From Thermocoleostomius sinensis A174 (GTDB lineage Bacteria > Cyanobacteriota > Cyanobacteriia > Elainellales > Elainellaceae), in NCBI RefSeq assembly GCF_026802175.1, contig NZ_CP113797.1:2519026-2583025 (forward strand): DNA of 64,000 bases. The letters are read 5' to 3'. Below are positions 8,023 to 16,920 of the stretch, piece by piece (position 1 is the first letter of the stretch; every line of letters begins with the position of its first letter). The translations under genes were made by a program, and so were the position numbers. A model generated the notes under the pieces. The model did not search any database. It was not told the DNA's origin and saw only the letters and a program-made list of their open reading frames with translations.

Positions 8023-8997
8023 ATGACGGTTAAAAAAAATCGGTTGGGACAATGGTTGTTGATCACAGGACTCATCAGTCTGCTGACGATCGCTTGTGGC
8101 GAAAATCTCTCTTCAGATTCATCAACCAGAGAGATGCCTGCATCAAGTTCAACTCAGTTAGTGAGCCATGCCCTTGGCGAAACCAGAATTCCTACTGAGC
8201 CGCAGCGAATTGTCGTTCTCCATGACACTATCATTCTTGATCCTGTTATTGCTCTGGGTATTAAACCGATCGCTGCAACCACCTATGCATCTGAGGAAGG
8301 AATTGTATTTCGAGGATTAACATCTGAACAATCTGAAGGAATTGAAATCCTTGGAAGTATGGAGCAACCAAACCTAGAAAAAATGGCTGCACTTCATCCC
8401 GACTTAATTTTTGCTACCCATCATTTGCATCATCAAATTTACAGCCCACTCTCGTCCATTGCACCGACCGTAGTGATTGATCATAATCAGTTTGATTCTT
8501 TCAAAGATAGGTTTCGCTACATTGCGGAAGTTCTTGGAAAAAGCGATCAAGCTAATCAAGTTTTAACTCAGTATCAAACGAGAGTTGAGCAGCTCAGGCA
8601 AGCAATAGGGGATCAACTCAATGAAGTTCAAGTGTCCGTAATTCACGTCTATGGTGAACCCCTCTCAACGCCGGATGCAACTCATCATATTAGTCAAATT
8701 TTTTCGGATATTGGTTTGCAGCGACCCCCGAGCCAAGAAGGGCTGCTTCAAGAGAAGAACTTTAGTTTAGAGGTATTACCAGAACACGATGCGGATATTC
8801 TGTTTATTGTTAAATATCCCAGTTCTAAAGTTGAAACGATTCTTAGTAACCCCATTTGGCAGCAACTTAATGCGGTGCAAACTGGTCAGGTTTATGAAGT
8901 GTCACCTGAAAGATGGGGAGGTGCTGGAGGACCAATTGTTGCTAACCTAATTCTTGATGACCTATTTCAATATTTGGTAGACAATTCTGATGGCTAA
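8023..8997 (+). CDS. Iron-siderophore ABC transporter substrate-binding lipoprotein (FecB-like)
   Basis: A 324-residue periplasmic binding protein of the FecB/FhuD (type III, TroA-like) fold. The N-terminal signal ends in a lipobox, LTIAC, with lipidated Cys25. Family features include the RIVVLHDTIILDPVIALGI opening and the later NLEKMAALHPDLIFATHHLH segment. It would take the ferric siderophore from the TonB receptor and pass it to an inner-membrane ABC permease, which is not in the window. The start lies 10 bp after the receptor stop, indicating one operon. It is intact, in contrast to the broken genes on both sides of the uptake unit. Confidence 0.9.
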   Translation: MTVKKNRLGQWLLITGLISLLTIACGENLSSDSSTREMPASSSTQLVSHALGETRIPTEPQRIVVLHDTIILDPVIALGIKPIAATTYASEEGIVFRGLTSEQSEGIEILGSMEQPNLEKMAALHPDLIFATHHLHHQIYSPLSSIAPTVVIDHNQFDSFKDRFRYIAEVLGKSDQANQVLTQYQTRVEQLRQAIGDQLNEVQVSVIHVYGEPLSTPDATHHISQIFSDIGLQRPPSQEGLLQEKNFSLEVLPEHDADILFIVKYPSSKVETILSNPIWQQLNAVQTGQVYEVSPERWGGAGGPIVANLILDDLFQYLVDNSDG

Positions 8998-9035
8998 AAG
9001 CAGTGAATCAATACGCACAGACTTTTCTCGAATTG

Positions 9036-9052
9036 TTATGAGAATGAGAAAT
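9036..9052. promoter_or_regulatory. Candidate Fur box upstream of the sucrase/ferredoxin-like fragment
   Basis: TTATGAGAATGAGAAAT, 50 bp before the start of the next gene, contains two GAGAA-type hexamers like Fur half-sites. It resembles the site before the TonB receptor and suggests iron control of the now truncated gene. Confidence 0.35.
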
Positions 9053-9102
9053 ATGGCGCAAACAGCTTTCACTGGTCTGACTATCCAAAACGAGAGGTAT
9101 TT

Positions 9103-9368
9103 ATGACAGCTAATACGCTGGAACGCGATTGTCGTTTTTGCTCCGTGATTTCCAAAACCAATGGCGAAGACCCGATCGGGTCTGCTGGAACTTATGAGCC
9201 TTGGCTTATCGCTGAGATTCCTCAACCTTGGGACGATACCATCTGGACAGACCATCCGATCGTCGCGCCTGCCAGTCAATTAGTAGAAACCCTTGAGGAA
9301 GATCAGGGGATGCAAATCAGATCATTGATGATCGCCCCCGATCGAGAATACTCCCAACCTGGAAAAAC
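9103..9368 (+). pseudogene. Sucrase/ferredoxin-like protein, 5' fragment
   Basis: From ATG 9103 about 88 residues match the start of the Suc_Fer-like (sucrase/ferredoxin-like) family: CRFCSVISKTNGEDPIGSAG, WLIAEIPQPWDDTIWTDHP and QIRSLMIAPDREYSQPG. Members have about 300 residues and a thioredoxin-like [2Fe-2S] domain that is missing here. The homology stops near 9365; the frame then reads through antisense ABC-exporter DNA to a stop at 9429. In cyanobacteria this family often neighbours siderophore genes, where a role in iron reduction has been suggested. It cannot be functional as it stands. Confidence 0.65.
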
Positions 9369-9764
9369 ATTGAGCCGATCAGCATCCCCGTCAATTCGTT
9401 CGATCAATACGCCTGGTGGCTGCTGGTGATGAAAGGACGTGTCCAGCCGCAGGCAGTGGAGGGCAAGGTGCGATCGCAACTGATTGGTTGCTCGTAGCCC
9501 AATGTCCGCAGCCAGATAGCTTTCCGCAATAGAGAGGAGTTGAATCGCAACGGCAATGCCGAGAAAAAGTACCCAAAATTGAAGTAAGGTTGTGATTGAT
9601 CCACCTGCGATCGCTGTATCAATGAACCTTGCCAATAGCCGAGGATTGAGCAACTGTAGCCCTGTCCCTCCTAGCAAGATCACCAGTAGCACAAGAACCC
9701 GCAACCACTGAGGTTTCAAGTACTGCATCAGAACAGTCTGATATTGATGCCAACGGATTTGCAT
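9303..9764 (-). pseudogene. ABC exporter (fused membrane/ATPase type), 5' fragment
   Basis: The frame from ATG 9764 has about 133 residues of an ABC exporter transmembrane domain: WLRVLVLLVILLGGTGLQLL, NPRLLARFIDTAI, a second membrane helix (FWVLFLGIAVAIQLLSI) and GVLIERIDGDADRL. Homology ends near 9365, then come about 20 unrelated residues and a stop at 9303. The rest of the membrane domain and the whole ATPase domain are missing. It converges on the sucrase/ferredoxin-like fragment, so a single deletion removed both 3' ends. It was probably an exporter of a peptide or siderophore product. Confidence 0.8.
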
Positions 9765-9996
9765 AATTTTGCATGACTAATAGGCGAACGGAGCGGCGGG
9801 TAATGCTGGCAGCATCAGCAGGTTGACAAACTGTCTCACAATATCGGTTAATAATTAACGGTTAGGCTAAATAGCACTCTTCTCAACAAGCCTACTAGAA
9901 AATTAGAGTCCAATTTCTTGATATTTACCTTTCCATGCTGGTGCAATCGTAACAATCACCCGACTGAGAATAATGTGAGCGAATGACGGTAAGTGA

Positions 9997-11194
9997 ATGC
10001 CATTGAGCGTGAGCTTTCAGTTGTCACTGAGTCTGAAAAATATGCAACATTTAATATTCATAGGACGATCGCTCGATCGATCAAATCGATCAAAGAAAGT
10101 TCGCTTGCGCCTGATTTCGATTTTCCTAAGCTTGCTTATTGTGCTGATGAGTGGAATCTTCAAACCCAGCATCAGCACAACGACAACTGAAATCCTCTGG
10201 GATACCTATAGAGTTCCCCATATTTTTGCCAACAATAATAAACAACTTTTTCATGCATTTGGATGAGCACAAGCGAAAAGTCATGGGAACCTCATCTTAA
10301 GGTTATACGGACAGTCACGAGGACGTGCTGCCGAATACTGAGGTGAAGATTATCTGGAATCCGAACCAGATATTTCGGATGGACACACACCATTAATACC
10401 CACGACGGCTGGGATGCTTATGAACTCACCTTAACGGCAGGCGGCTATCAGTTTGATGAATCAGTGCGAGCATTAGCAGACTGAACAAATGCTCAAAGTG
10501 CGGCAGGCGGATGGCACTCTGCGCTCAGAGACTTTACCAGTAAGACGATCGGTTCATGGCCCAGTCGTCGCAGAGCACAATGGCAAAGCTCTGGCATTTC
10601 GCAGAGTAGCAAGGTGAAGAATTCGCCCAGCGTGCTGCTGAGGTTTTAGCAACATGGGATTGTCAAACTAATGCTGATAGTCGGGGAGCCATACTGTTTG
10701 CTGCCTGGGCTGAAGCAATGGACTTCTCCAACCTATTTGCCATTCCCTGGGATGAAACGGCACCCTTCACCACTCCCGATGGTTTAGCTAATCCCGCTCA
10801 GGCAATCGCGGTACTAGAAACAGTGGCAGCCGAGGTTGAAGCTCAGTATGACTCATTCAATGTTTCCTGGGGCGACGTTTTTCGGCTGCGGATGGGTGAG
10901 GTTGATTTCCCTGCGAATGGTGGACCTGGTTATCTAGGAATTTTCCAGGTGCTGAGTTTTGCTCCCGATGCAGACGATCGCTTTCGAGCCGTTCATGGAG
11001 ACAGCCACATTGCGGCGATCGAATTTGCTGATCCGGTACGAGCAATGGTTTTGACCAGTTACGGCAATGCGACTCAACCCCATTCCCCTCATAGTGGCGA
11101 TCAGCTAGAACTGTCTGCCCGCAAAGAACTACGCCCCGTATGGCGATCGCGTCCAGAAATCAAGGCTCACCTTGCAGCACGGGAAACCGTTTGA
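9997..11194 (+). pseudogene. Penicillin-amidase/AHL-acylase family gene, decayed
   Basis: A signal-peptide-like stretch (RLISIFLSLLIVLMSGI) precedes EILWDTYRVPHIFANNNKQL, the opening of the penicillin amidase (Ntn hydrolase) family. Reading goes on as FHAFG-stop-AQAKSHGNLILRLYGQSRG, then AAEY-stop-GEDYLESE. Both stops are TGA exactly where the family has Trp. After about 10390 frames shift repeatedly: GWDAYELTLTAGGYQFDESV; then VRQADGTLRSETLPVRRSVH, GPVVAEHNGKALAFR; then an open 158-codon frame (10718-11194) with the family C-terminus (NGGPGYLGIFQVLSFAP, VHGDSHIAAIEF, SYGNATQPHSPHSGDQ). About half the expected 800 residues and the catalytic Ser region are missing. Relatives cleave acyl-homoserine lactones or acylated siderophores. 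Confidence 0.8.
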
Positions 11195-11272
11195 GGACTG
11201 AAGGGTTAGGAATCTGCAATAAAAGGGCATCCCAGTCTTGGAAGAAATCTGCTGTAAGGGCGCATAGCCATG

Positions 11273-11290
11273 CGTACCCCATCGGGTACG
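11273..11290. terminator. Hairpin downstream of the acylase pseudogene
   Basis: The arms CGTACCC (11273-11279) and GGGTACG (11284-11290) are perfectly complementary with a 4-base loop, followed by a short T-rich run (TTAGTTTT). It is plausibly a terminator of the broken acylase gene. Confidence 0.4.
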
Positions 11291-11422
11291 TTAGTTTTCC
11301 GCATATCCCTTACCCTTCAATTTCTGCACCGTGAGATGTTTCCTGGCAACTTGACTGACACATCATCAAAGCTCTAGAACAGAGCTTCCCTGGCTGGACC
11401 TTGATTTATCTGGGTTTAAGAA

Positions 11423-11509
11423 CGGAGAGAGAGGGATTCGAACCCTCGTTACCCTTACGAGTAAACAGCATTTCCAGTGCTGCGCCTTCAACCACTCGGC
11501 CATCTCTCC
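11423..11509 (-). tRNA. tRNA-Ser (anticodon GGA)
   Basis: On the minus strand an 87-nt cloverleaf begins GGAGAGATGG and ends with the matching acceptor strand and G discriminator. The anticodon arm GCAGCACTGGAAATGCTG gives anticodon GGA (Ser, UCC/UCU codons). A long variable arm (CTCGTAAGGGTAACGAG) typical of class II tRNA-Ser and the T loop GGTTCGAATCC are present. CCA is not encoded. It separates the broken accessory region on the left from ordinary core genes on the right. Confidence 0.95.
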
Positions 11510-11707
11510 CTAAGCTTTGAGCCAATGTCTACCACTAGTCACAGAATTATTACTCTAGCAGAATTTGCATCACTTCGGAAGTCCTTGTAAAGTGTTTTTG
11601 TGCAAGGCTCCACCTCCTACTATCATAGGCGTTAAGGAGTTCAATCTGTAACAATTGTCATTTTGCTATTCGTGGCTTTTCTAACCATTTAACCCGTGAC
11701 CAGATCC

Positions 11708-12076
11708 ATGCCCCAGGTTTACACTGTTCAAATTCACGATCGCCAGCACAATACCCACTACACTGTTCGAGTGCCAGATGATCGCTACATCTTAATGTCG
11801 GCCGAAAGCCAAGGGGTTGATCTGCCATTTGCGTGTCGCAATGGAGCCTGTACTACTTGCGCAGTGCGCGTGATTGCGGGTGAGTTACGTCAACCAGAAG
11901 CAGTGGGCTTATCTCCTAAGTTGCGAGAACAGGGCTATGCATTGTTATGTGTTAGCTATGCTTGTTCTGATCTAGTTGTGGAGACTCAGGATGAAGATGA
12001 AGTTTATGAACTGCAATTTGGTCAATATTTTGGCAAAGGCAAGGTCAGGCGCGGTTTGCCACTGGACGAGGAGTAA
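11708..12076 (+). CDS. [2Fe-2S] plant-type ferredoxin
   Basis: A 122-residue soluble electron carrier. I prefer ATG 11708 (MPQVYTVQIHDR); an in-frame GTG lies 12 bp earlier, and neither has a strong ribosome binding site. The iron-sulfur ligands are in the plant-type pattern CRNGACTTC, four residues between the first and second Cys and two between the second and third, with the fourth Cys in YALLCVSYACSD. The family motif usually reads CRAGAC or CNAGVC. The C-terminus is extended by about 20 residues compared with PetF (97 residues), ending in KGKVRRGLPLDEE, so it is probably a specialised ferredoxin rather than the main photosynthetic one. Confidence 0.9.
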   Translation: MPQVYTVQIHDRQHNTHYTVRVPDDRYILMSAESQGVDLPFACRNGACTTCAVRVIAGELRQPEAVGLSPKLREQGYALLCVSYACSDLVVETQDEDEVYELQFGQYFGKGKVRRGLPLDEE

Positions 12077-12167
12077 CGAATAGAGGATGAAAACAAGGAT
12101 TGAAGAGATGAAGACTAACGGATAAAACCGGGAATTTTAGTGTTTAGTTTTTCCTGTTTTTACCGTT

Positions 12168-12713
12168 ATGAAACTTAATTTTTTCAGATTGTTTGCGCTT
12201 TGTGGGTTAGTGGGTTGCTGTTTGTGCATTGTGGGTTGTCAACGGACTATTATGCCAACCGGAGACTGGGTACAGGTGACGCGGGTTGTTAGCGGTCAAA
12301 CGATCGAAGTGTTGGATTCTACTGGAGGTGATCCGTTACAGAAAACTGTGCGGCTTTTGGGAATTGATGCTCCCGATTGGTTACAGCAACAGCCATGGAG
12401 TCGGGTGGCCCGGCAGCGGTTAGAGACTTTAATTAAGCCAGACAACCGCGTGTTGCTGGAATTTGATGTTGAGACCGATCGCGTCACTTCCAATGGACAA
12501 TCTTTGCGTCTGGCCTATCTTTGGCATCATCGTACCCTGCTGAATGAGGTACTGGTGGAGGAAGGGTTGGTATTGGCGCGATCGCGAGCGCCCAACCTCA
12601 AATATGAGCAGCGGCTGAGATATGCCCAAGAAAAAGCTCGGCTTCTAGGGCTAGGGATTTGGAATCCTAAACACCCCATGCGACAGGACCCCAGAGAGCT
12701 TGAAAAACTCTGA
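12168..12713 (+). CDS. Thermonuclease-like (SNase fold) lipoprotein
   Basis: 181 residues. The N-terminus is a lipoprotein signal with lipobox IVGC (Cys24), so the protein is exported and membrane-anchored. The rest is a staphylococcal-nuclease-like domain: VTRVVSGQTIEV, VRLLGIDAPDW (first catalytic Arg), SNGQSLRLAYLW (second Arg), LLNEVLVEEGLVLAR and AQEKARLLGLGIWN. The catalytic Glu that usually follows DAP is Asp here. A role in extracellular nucleic-acid degradation is likely but unproven. It ends 7 bp from the converging NmrA-type gene. Confidence 0.85.
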   Translation: MKLNFFRLFALCGLVGCCLCIVGCQRTIMPTGDWVQVTRVVSGQTIEVLDSTGGDPLQKTVRLLGIDAPDWLQQQPWSRVARQRLETLIKPDNRVLLEFDVETDRVTSNGQSLRLAYLWHHRTLLNEVLVEEGLVLARSRAPNLKYEQRLRYAQEKARLLGLGIWNPKHPMRQDPRELEKL

Positions 12714-12720
12714 AGATTAA

Positions 12721-13554
12721 TTATTGCAACGATTGCAACGGTGCAAACACGTCTGCCCAATCGATTGTGTCTGGTCTAGTGCCTTGATTGATAATTTCAA
12801 AGGTTTTGTTTGCGGTGATGGGATGGTTCAAACATTCGACACAAGCCGTTGCAACATCAATTCGACTGGTTTGTCCGTTCAGCCTGTCACCAGTTCCAAG
12901 CACTACACCTGTTTTGCCGCCCGTTGTGGCTTTCAGCAGGGTGTTGAGGTCATAGGATGTGAATGGCCCGTCAATCAACCGTCCTGGCCGCACGATCGTG
13001 TAGGGCAACCCCGACTGCACAATCGCCGTTTCGCCCTGTTGTTTGGCATCTAGCACTCCAAAGGCATTGAGTAGATTATAGGGTGGTTGATCTTTGCGCT
13101 CTACACCACAGGACGAGACAAAGACGAACCGTTTTAGGTCACGGGGGGCAGCAGCAACTAGATGGCGAACCCCTTCCGCATCTACTTGTTCTGGGCTGTT
13201 TCTGGCAACTCGACGACGGTAATCGGCATCGACATATATGCGACCCCATTCAAGAGCTTGTTGTAAAGGATTGTCAGCCTCGATCGCAAAATCCCATTTA
13301 GCCGAGGGAAAGGCTGTGGTTCCGGTGCAGCAGATTAGGTGGGTAATGCCTGGCATGGCGCTGGGCAGTGTCTCAGGTTTGCGAATGTCGCCGATCGCCA
13401 CTTCTACTTGACTGTTGAACATCTGTTGCGCTTTCTGTGGATTTCGCGTTAGCACCCGCACCGCTCGCCCTGTTTCTAATAGCTTAGCAACTGTTAGTTG
13501 ACCTACTCCTCCGGTTGCACCTGTCACCAAGACTCGATCGGACATCCCTATCAC
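12721..13554 (-). CDS. NAD(P)-binding atypical short-chain dehydrogenase (NmrA/SDR family)
   Basis: 277 residues with the Rossmann signature VTGATGGVGQL at residues 9-19, the following VRVLTRNP cofactor-binding strand, and the GDIRKPETL and FVFVSSCGV segments of atypical SDR (SDR_a5/NmrA-like) proteins. Cyanobacteria and plastids have several such proteins. Some act in chlorophyll synthesis or photosystem assembly, but this one cannot be placed. MSDRVLVT (four codons in) is an alternative start. Confidence 0.8.
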   Translation of the reverse strand: MIGMSDRVLVTGATGGVGQLTVAKLLETGRAVRVLTRNPQKAQQMFNSQVEVAIGDIRKPETLPSAMPGITHLICCTGTTAFPSAKWDFAIEADNPLQQALEWGRIYVDADYRRRVARNSPEQVDAEGVRHLVAAAPRDLKRFVFVSSCGVERKDQPPYNLLNAFGVLDAKQQGETAIVQSGLPYTIVRPGRLIDGPFTSYDLNTLLKATTGGKTGVVLGTGDRLNGQTSRIDVATACVECLNHPITANKTFEIINQGTRPDTIDWADVFAPLQSLQ

Positions 13555-13835
13555 CTCTTCGTTTGAATGGTTAAATCCACAGCTATAGTAGCGGAAGGCA
13601 ACCTGGGAACATATCTAACCTATCAAGCTTCATAACGGGCTTACCTTTTCCGCTGAGACGTAATTTGGTGTTGCTGATCGGATGGATCGCGTCAGGGTCT
13701 TTCGTGAAACGCTCTAACAGTTGGGGTCAAAGTTGGCAAATCACGCCCGAATTCAATCACACCCTTAATTTTTCGTTACAATCAATAAAAGATGCTTCAG
13801 TAACCCTTGCAATCTGCTCTTCATCCTGTTGCGTT

Positions 13836-14327
13836 ATGTCTTCATTTCCCGCTCAGCCAACGTTGCCTCCGGAGATGACTCCATCTGAAACGAACCCATC
13901 TTGGAAGATTAAGCTGCTCTATGACGGAGACTGCCCGCTGTGTTTGCGCGAGGTCAACTTTCTGCGGAAGCGGGATGCAGGGCGGGGATTGGTCGCTTTA
14001 GTGGATATTGCCGATGACAATTACAACCCAGATGAGAACGGTGGTGTAGACTTTGAAACGGCGATGGGTCGCATTCATGCAGTGTTGCCAGATGGTACGG
14101 TCATTCGGGATGTGGAAGTATTTCGGCAAGTCTACGAGGCGCTGGGTATGGGCTGGATTTATGCTGTCACCAAGTTACCGCTTGTGGGCGCGTTGGCTGA
14201 TTGGCTGTATGGTCTTTGGGCAGGCTGGCGCTTGCGGTTAACTGGACGACCGGATTTAGCGACGATCGTGGCTGAGCGCAATCAGCGGCGTTGTCAATCG
14301 GAGGGGCGCTGTCGTAGCCATTCTTAG
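13836..14327 (+). CDS. DCC-family thiol-disulfide oxidoreductase-like protein (DUF393)
   Basis: The 163-residue frame from ATG 13836 has the family signature LLYDGDCPLCLREVNFL, with paired cysteines C33 and C36 after DGD. Later come GRIHAVLPDGTVIRDVEVF and a hydrophobic segment around WIYAVTKLPLVGALADWLYG, as in other DUF393 proteins. The longer frame back to 13665 has no family similarity, so I use the internal ATG. A thioredoxin-like redox role is assumed from the CxxC motif; substrates are unknown. The C-terminus holds two more Cys (RRCQSEGRC). Confidence 0.85.
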   Translation: MSSFPAQPTLPPEMTPSETNPSWKIKLLYDGDCPLCLREVNFLRKRDAGRGLVALVDIADDNYNPDENGGVDFETAMGRIHAVLPDGTVIRDVEVFRQVYEALGMGWIYAVTKLPLVGALADWLYGLWAGWRLRLTGRPDLATIVAERNQRRCQSEGRCRSHS

Positions 14328-14816
14328 CGAGAAGAATTTAGCTCATATTTGGCTTTAGCTCATATTTGGCAGGATGCCTCGCTCTAGGACTGCTGTATCA
14401 GTACATTTTTCGGCGTTGCTGAATTTAGATATAGCTGAATTTAGATATAACTGATTATTTCGGTCCTCACCCTCAATCCGGTTCCCCTTCGCGCTTTTGG
14501 GGAGGGGTTGGGGATGAGGGTGGTTGGGCGCAAAAGTGTCCAGACTATAGGATCTGTGACATTTTCGTCGTCGCATCACCGCCAATGGTTGCGTTCACAC
14601 CCTGGGGGATTGGCTCAACCGTCAACTTGACTTATCTACGCTGCAACTGGATGCATTGGTTGCATGATTCCAAGTTGCACATCGCGTTAATGAGTAATCG
14701 TGATCCTACTTATTGCGGAGCAATGCTTATTCTAGTGGGGCGAAGGGGCGTTTTGGTTGAGTTTTGGCATACAACAGAGATGAAGCCAATGACTTGTCGC
14801 AGAGGGATGCAGGTTA
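14328..14816. other. Intergenic region with direct repeats and a palindromic cyanobacterial repeat
   Basis: It contains a tandem pair of GCTCATATTTGGC (14340-14377), two copies of GCTGAATTTAGATATA within 14414-14454, and the palindromic element at 14464-14522 (listed). An 80-codon frame at 14585-14827 overlaps the next gene and resembles nothing known; I do not accept it. The antiporter promoter must lie here. Confidence 0.4.
14464..14522. repeat. Palindromic intergenic repeat element
   Basis: CCTCACCCTCAATCC.. at the left faces ..GGATGAGGGTGG at the right, with a central CCCCTTCGCGCTTTTGGGGAGGGG that can fold into a hairpin. Similar CCCTCATCCCC/GGGGATGAGGG palindromes are scattered through cyanobacterial intergenic DNA. 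No coding role is seen. Confidence 0.5.
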
Positions 14817-16817
14817 ATGGAAGCTGAATTGGTGCTGGTGCTCGAAATGGTTGTGGTATTAACGGCTGCAACGGTTTTGGGATACTTGATGAATCGGTTA
14901 AGGCAACCAGTGCTGCTGGGTTATTTGTTGGGAGGGATGCTGGTGGGCCCAGTGTTGGGCTGGATTCATGCTGAAAGCGATGTGAGGTCGTTGGCGGAAG
15001 TAGGGGTGGCGCTGTTGCTATTTGCGTTGGGGGTGGAGTTTTCGATTAAGGATTTACTGAAGGTACGCACGATCGCGCTGGGCGGTGGGTTGCTGCAAAT
15101 CGTTTTGACGGTTTTGATTGGGGGTGGCTTGGTTTATTTAGTTGTTCCGGAAAAGACGCTGTCACAAGCCGTGTTTTTGGGGGCTGTGCTTTCACTGTCT
15201 TCGACGGCGGTGGTGCTGAAGAGTTTGACGGAACGTAATGAGGTGCACACGGCGCACGGTCAGATTATGCTGGCAATTTTGATTGTGCAGGATTTGGCCT
15301 TGGGGTTGATGCTGGCGGTGTTGCCGGCCCTGACACAGCCGCCTGAGGTAATTGGTACTGCGTTGTTTCGGGCAGTGCTGACAACGGTGCTGTTTGGGGT
15401 GGTGGCTATTCCGGTGGGGATTTGGGTGATTCCTTTAATCATGCGGCATCTGGCACGAACAGGATCGCCGGAGCTTTTTTTGCTGGGAGTGTTGGTGCTG
15501 TGTTTGGGAATCGCATTGGTGACGGCCAGGATTGGCTTGGGGATTGAAATGGGCGCGTTTGTGGCAGGGTTGATGGTGTCGAGTGTGGAGTCAGCGGATC
15601 ATGCGCTCGATCGGGTATTGCCGATGCGGGATGTGTTTGCGACAGTGTTTTTTGCGTCGATCGGGCTGTTGATTGATCCAGTGTTTTTGTGGGCAAATGG
15701 CTGGCTCTTGCTGCTGTTGGTGGCGATCGTCATGGTGGGAAAGGCGTTGATTGTGACGATGATTGTGCGGTTGTTTGGCTATTCGCTGAAGACGGCGCTG
15801 ACGGTGGGAAATGGCATTAATCAAATTGGAGAGTTCTCGTTTGTGCTGGCAGGGGTAGCGCGAGGGCTGGGCGTGTTTTCGCAAGAATGGTATGGACTAA
15901 CGGTAGGCACTACGGCAATTACGCTGCTGGCTACTCCGTTTTGGTTCAAGCTAACACCGCATTTCTTTGCGCTAGCAGAACAGTTGCCTGGAATTGGGGG
16001 GATGATGCGGGCTAGCCAAGTGCCACGTTACATGGAGGTGGAGGAGGGCATCGCCAATCACATTGTGGTGGCCGGCTATGGGCGTGTAGGTCGAACGCTG
16101 GTACGAATTTTGCAATCGCAGGGGCACAAGGTGCTAGTGATTGATAACGATGAAGCAACGCTGCCTAGTTTGCGCCAAAAACAAATTTCGTATCTGTATG
16201 GGGATGCATCAAGTGAGTTGGTGCTGGAAAAGGCGCATTTACCTGGTGCTAAAGCGATGGCGATCGCATTGCCCGATCCATTAGCGACGCGGTTAACGCT
16301 GAAACGAGCGATGAGTTTGGCTCCGTCGCTGGATGTGACGGTACGGGCCCATATGAATCAGGAGATTGATACGCTGTATCAACTGGGGGCAAAGGAGGTG
16401 GTGCAACCAGAGTTTGAGGCGTCGCTAGAGATGGGGGCACATATGCTGCTGCAATTGGGTACACCGGCTCATCGAGCGCAACAAATTGTGAATGATTATC
16501 GGGCAGGTCGCTATCGGGAAATTATTCCAGAACAGTCTGAGGATGCGGTGGCGGCTGATTTACAGGCAGCGATAGGTGGGTTAGGTGGACAGTGGTATAC
16601 GCTGCCCGACGATTCGCTGTTGGTTGGCAGAACATTGGCACAAGCGAATGTTCGAGGTCTGACGGGGGCAACGGTCATGGTGATTAAGCGCCTCAATCGA
16701 CTGTATCGCTATCCGGATGCTGAAACAATGCTGGAGGGGGGCGATCGATTATTGGTGGTGGGAAATATGAAGGAACAGGCGGCGTTTGAGCAGTTGTTGA
16801 AAGGGAAGGAGGAGTAA
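14817..16817 (+). CDS. KefB-type cation:proton antiporter (CPA2) with TrkA domains
   Basis: 666 residues. The N-terminal 390 residues are a 12-13-helix Na+/H+ exchanger domain (PF00999 type): LGYLLGGMLVGPVLGWIHAE, LLFALGVEFSIKDL, AVLSLSSTAVVLKSL, ARIGLGIEMGAFVAGLMVSS and VGNGINQIGEFSFVLAG. Next come a TrkA-N nucleotide-binding domain (VVAGYGRVGRTLVRIL, GDASS, near residues 415-530) and a TrkA-C domain at the end (LVGRTLAQANVRGLTGATVM). It would exchange K+ or Na+ for H+ under nucleotide control at the plasma or thylakoid membrane. The reading is continuous and ends at TAA 16817. Confidence 0.93.
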   Translation: MEAELVLVLEMVVVLTAATVLGYLMNRLRQPVLLGYLLGGMLVGPVLGWIHAESDVRSLAEVGVALLLFALGVEFSIKDLLKVRTIALGGGLLQIVLTVLIGGGLVYLVVPEKTLSQAVFLGAVLSLSSTAVVLKSLTERNEVHTAHGQIMLAILIVQDLALGLMLAVLPALTQPPEVIGTALFRAVLTTVLFGVVAIPVGIWVIPLIMRHLARTGSPELFLLGVLVLCLGIALVTARIGLGIEMGAFVAGLMVSSVESADHALDRVLPMRDVFATVFFASIGLLIDPVFLWANGWLLLLLVAIVMVGKALIVTMIVRLFGYSLKTALTVGNGINQIGEFSFVLAGVARGLGVFSQEWYGLTVGTTAITLLATPFWFKLTPHFFALAEQLPGIGGMMRASQVPRYMEVEEGIANHIVVAGYGRVGRTLVRILQSQGHKVLVIDNDEATLPSLRQKQISYLYGDASSELVLEKAHLPGAKAMAIALPDPLATRLTLKRAMSLAPSLDVTVRAHMNQEIDTLYQLGAKEVVQPEFEASLEMGAHMLLQLGTPAHRAQQIVNDYRAGRYREIIPEQSEDAVAADLQAAIGGLGGQWYTLPDDSLLVGRTLAQANVRGLTGATVMVIKRLNRLYRYPDAETMLEGGDRLLVVGNMKEQAAFEQLLKGKEE

Positions 16818-16833
16818 AGGAAGCGTCGATCAA

Positions 16834-16869
16834 GAAAGTTGTGGAGTTGCGAGAAAGTTGTGGAGTTGG
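16834..16869 (+). repeat. Short tandem repeat after the antiporter gene
   Basis: AGAAAGTTGTGGAGTTG occurs twice with a 20-bp period just after the antiporter stop codon. It has no recognised function. Confidence 0.6.
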
Positions 16870-16920
16870 GGTTGGCTGATGGGCAGCGGCTACCCCCATT
16901 TTTTATGGAAATTCCTAGTG

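Noticed and set aside
9997-10370. UGA read as Trp (altered genetic code) in the acylase gene
   Set aside because: Later frameshifts and missing regions show it is a pseudogene, and all intact genes nearby use TGG for Trp and TGA as stop.
14585-14827. 80-codon frame before the antiporter
   Set aside because: Overlaps the antiporter start and has no similarity or ribosome binding site.
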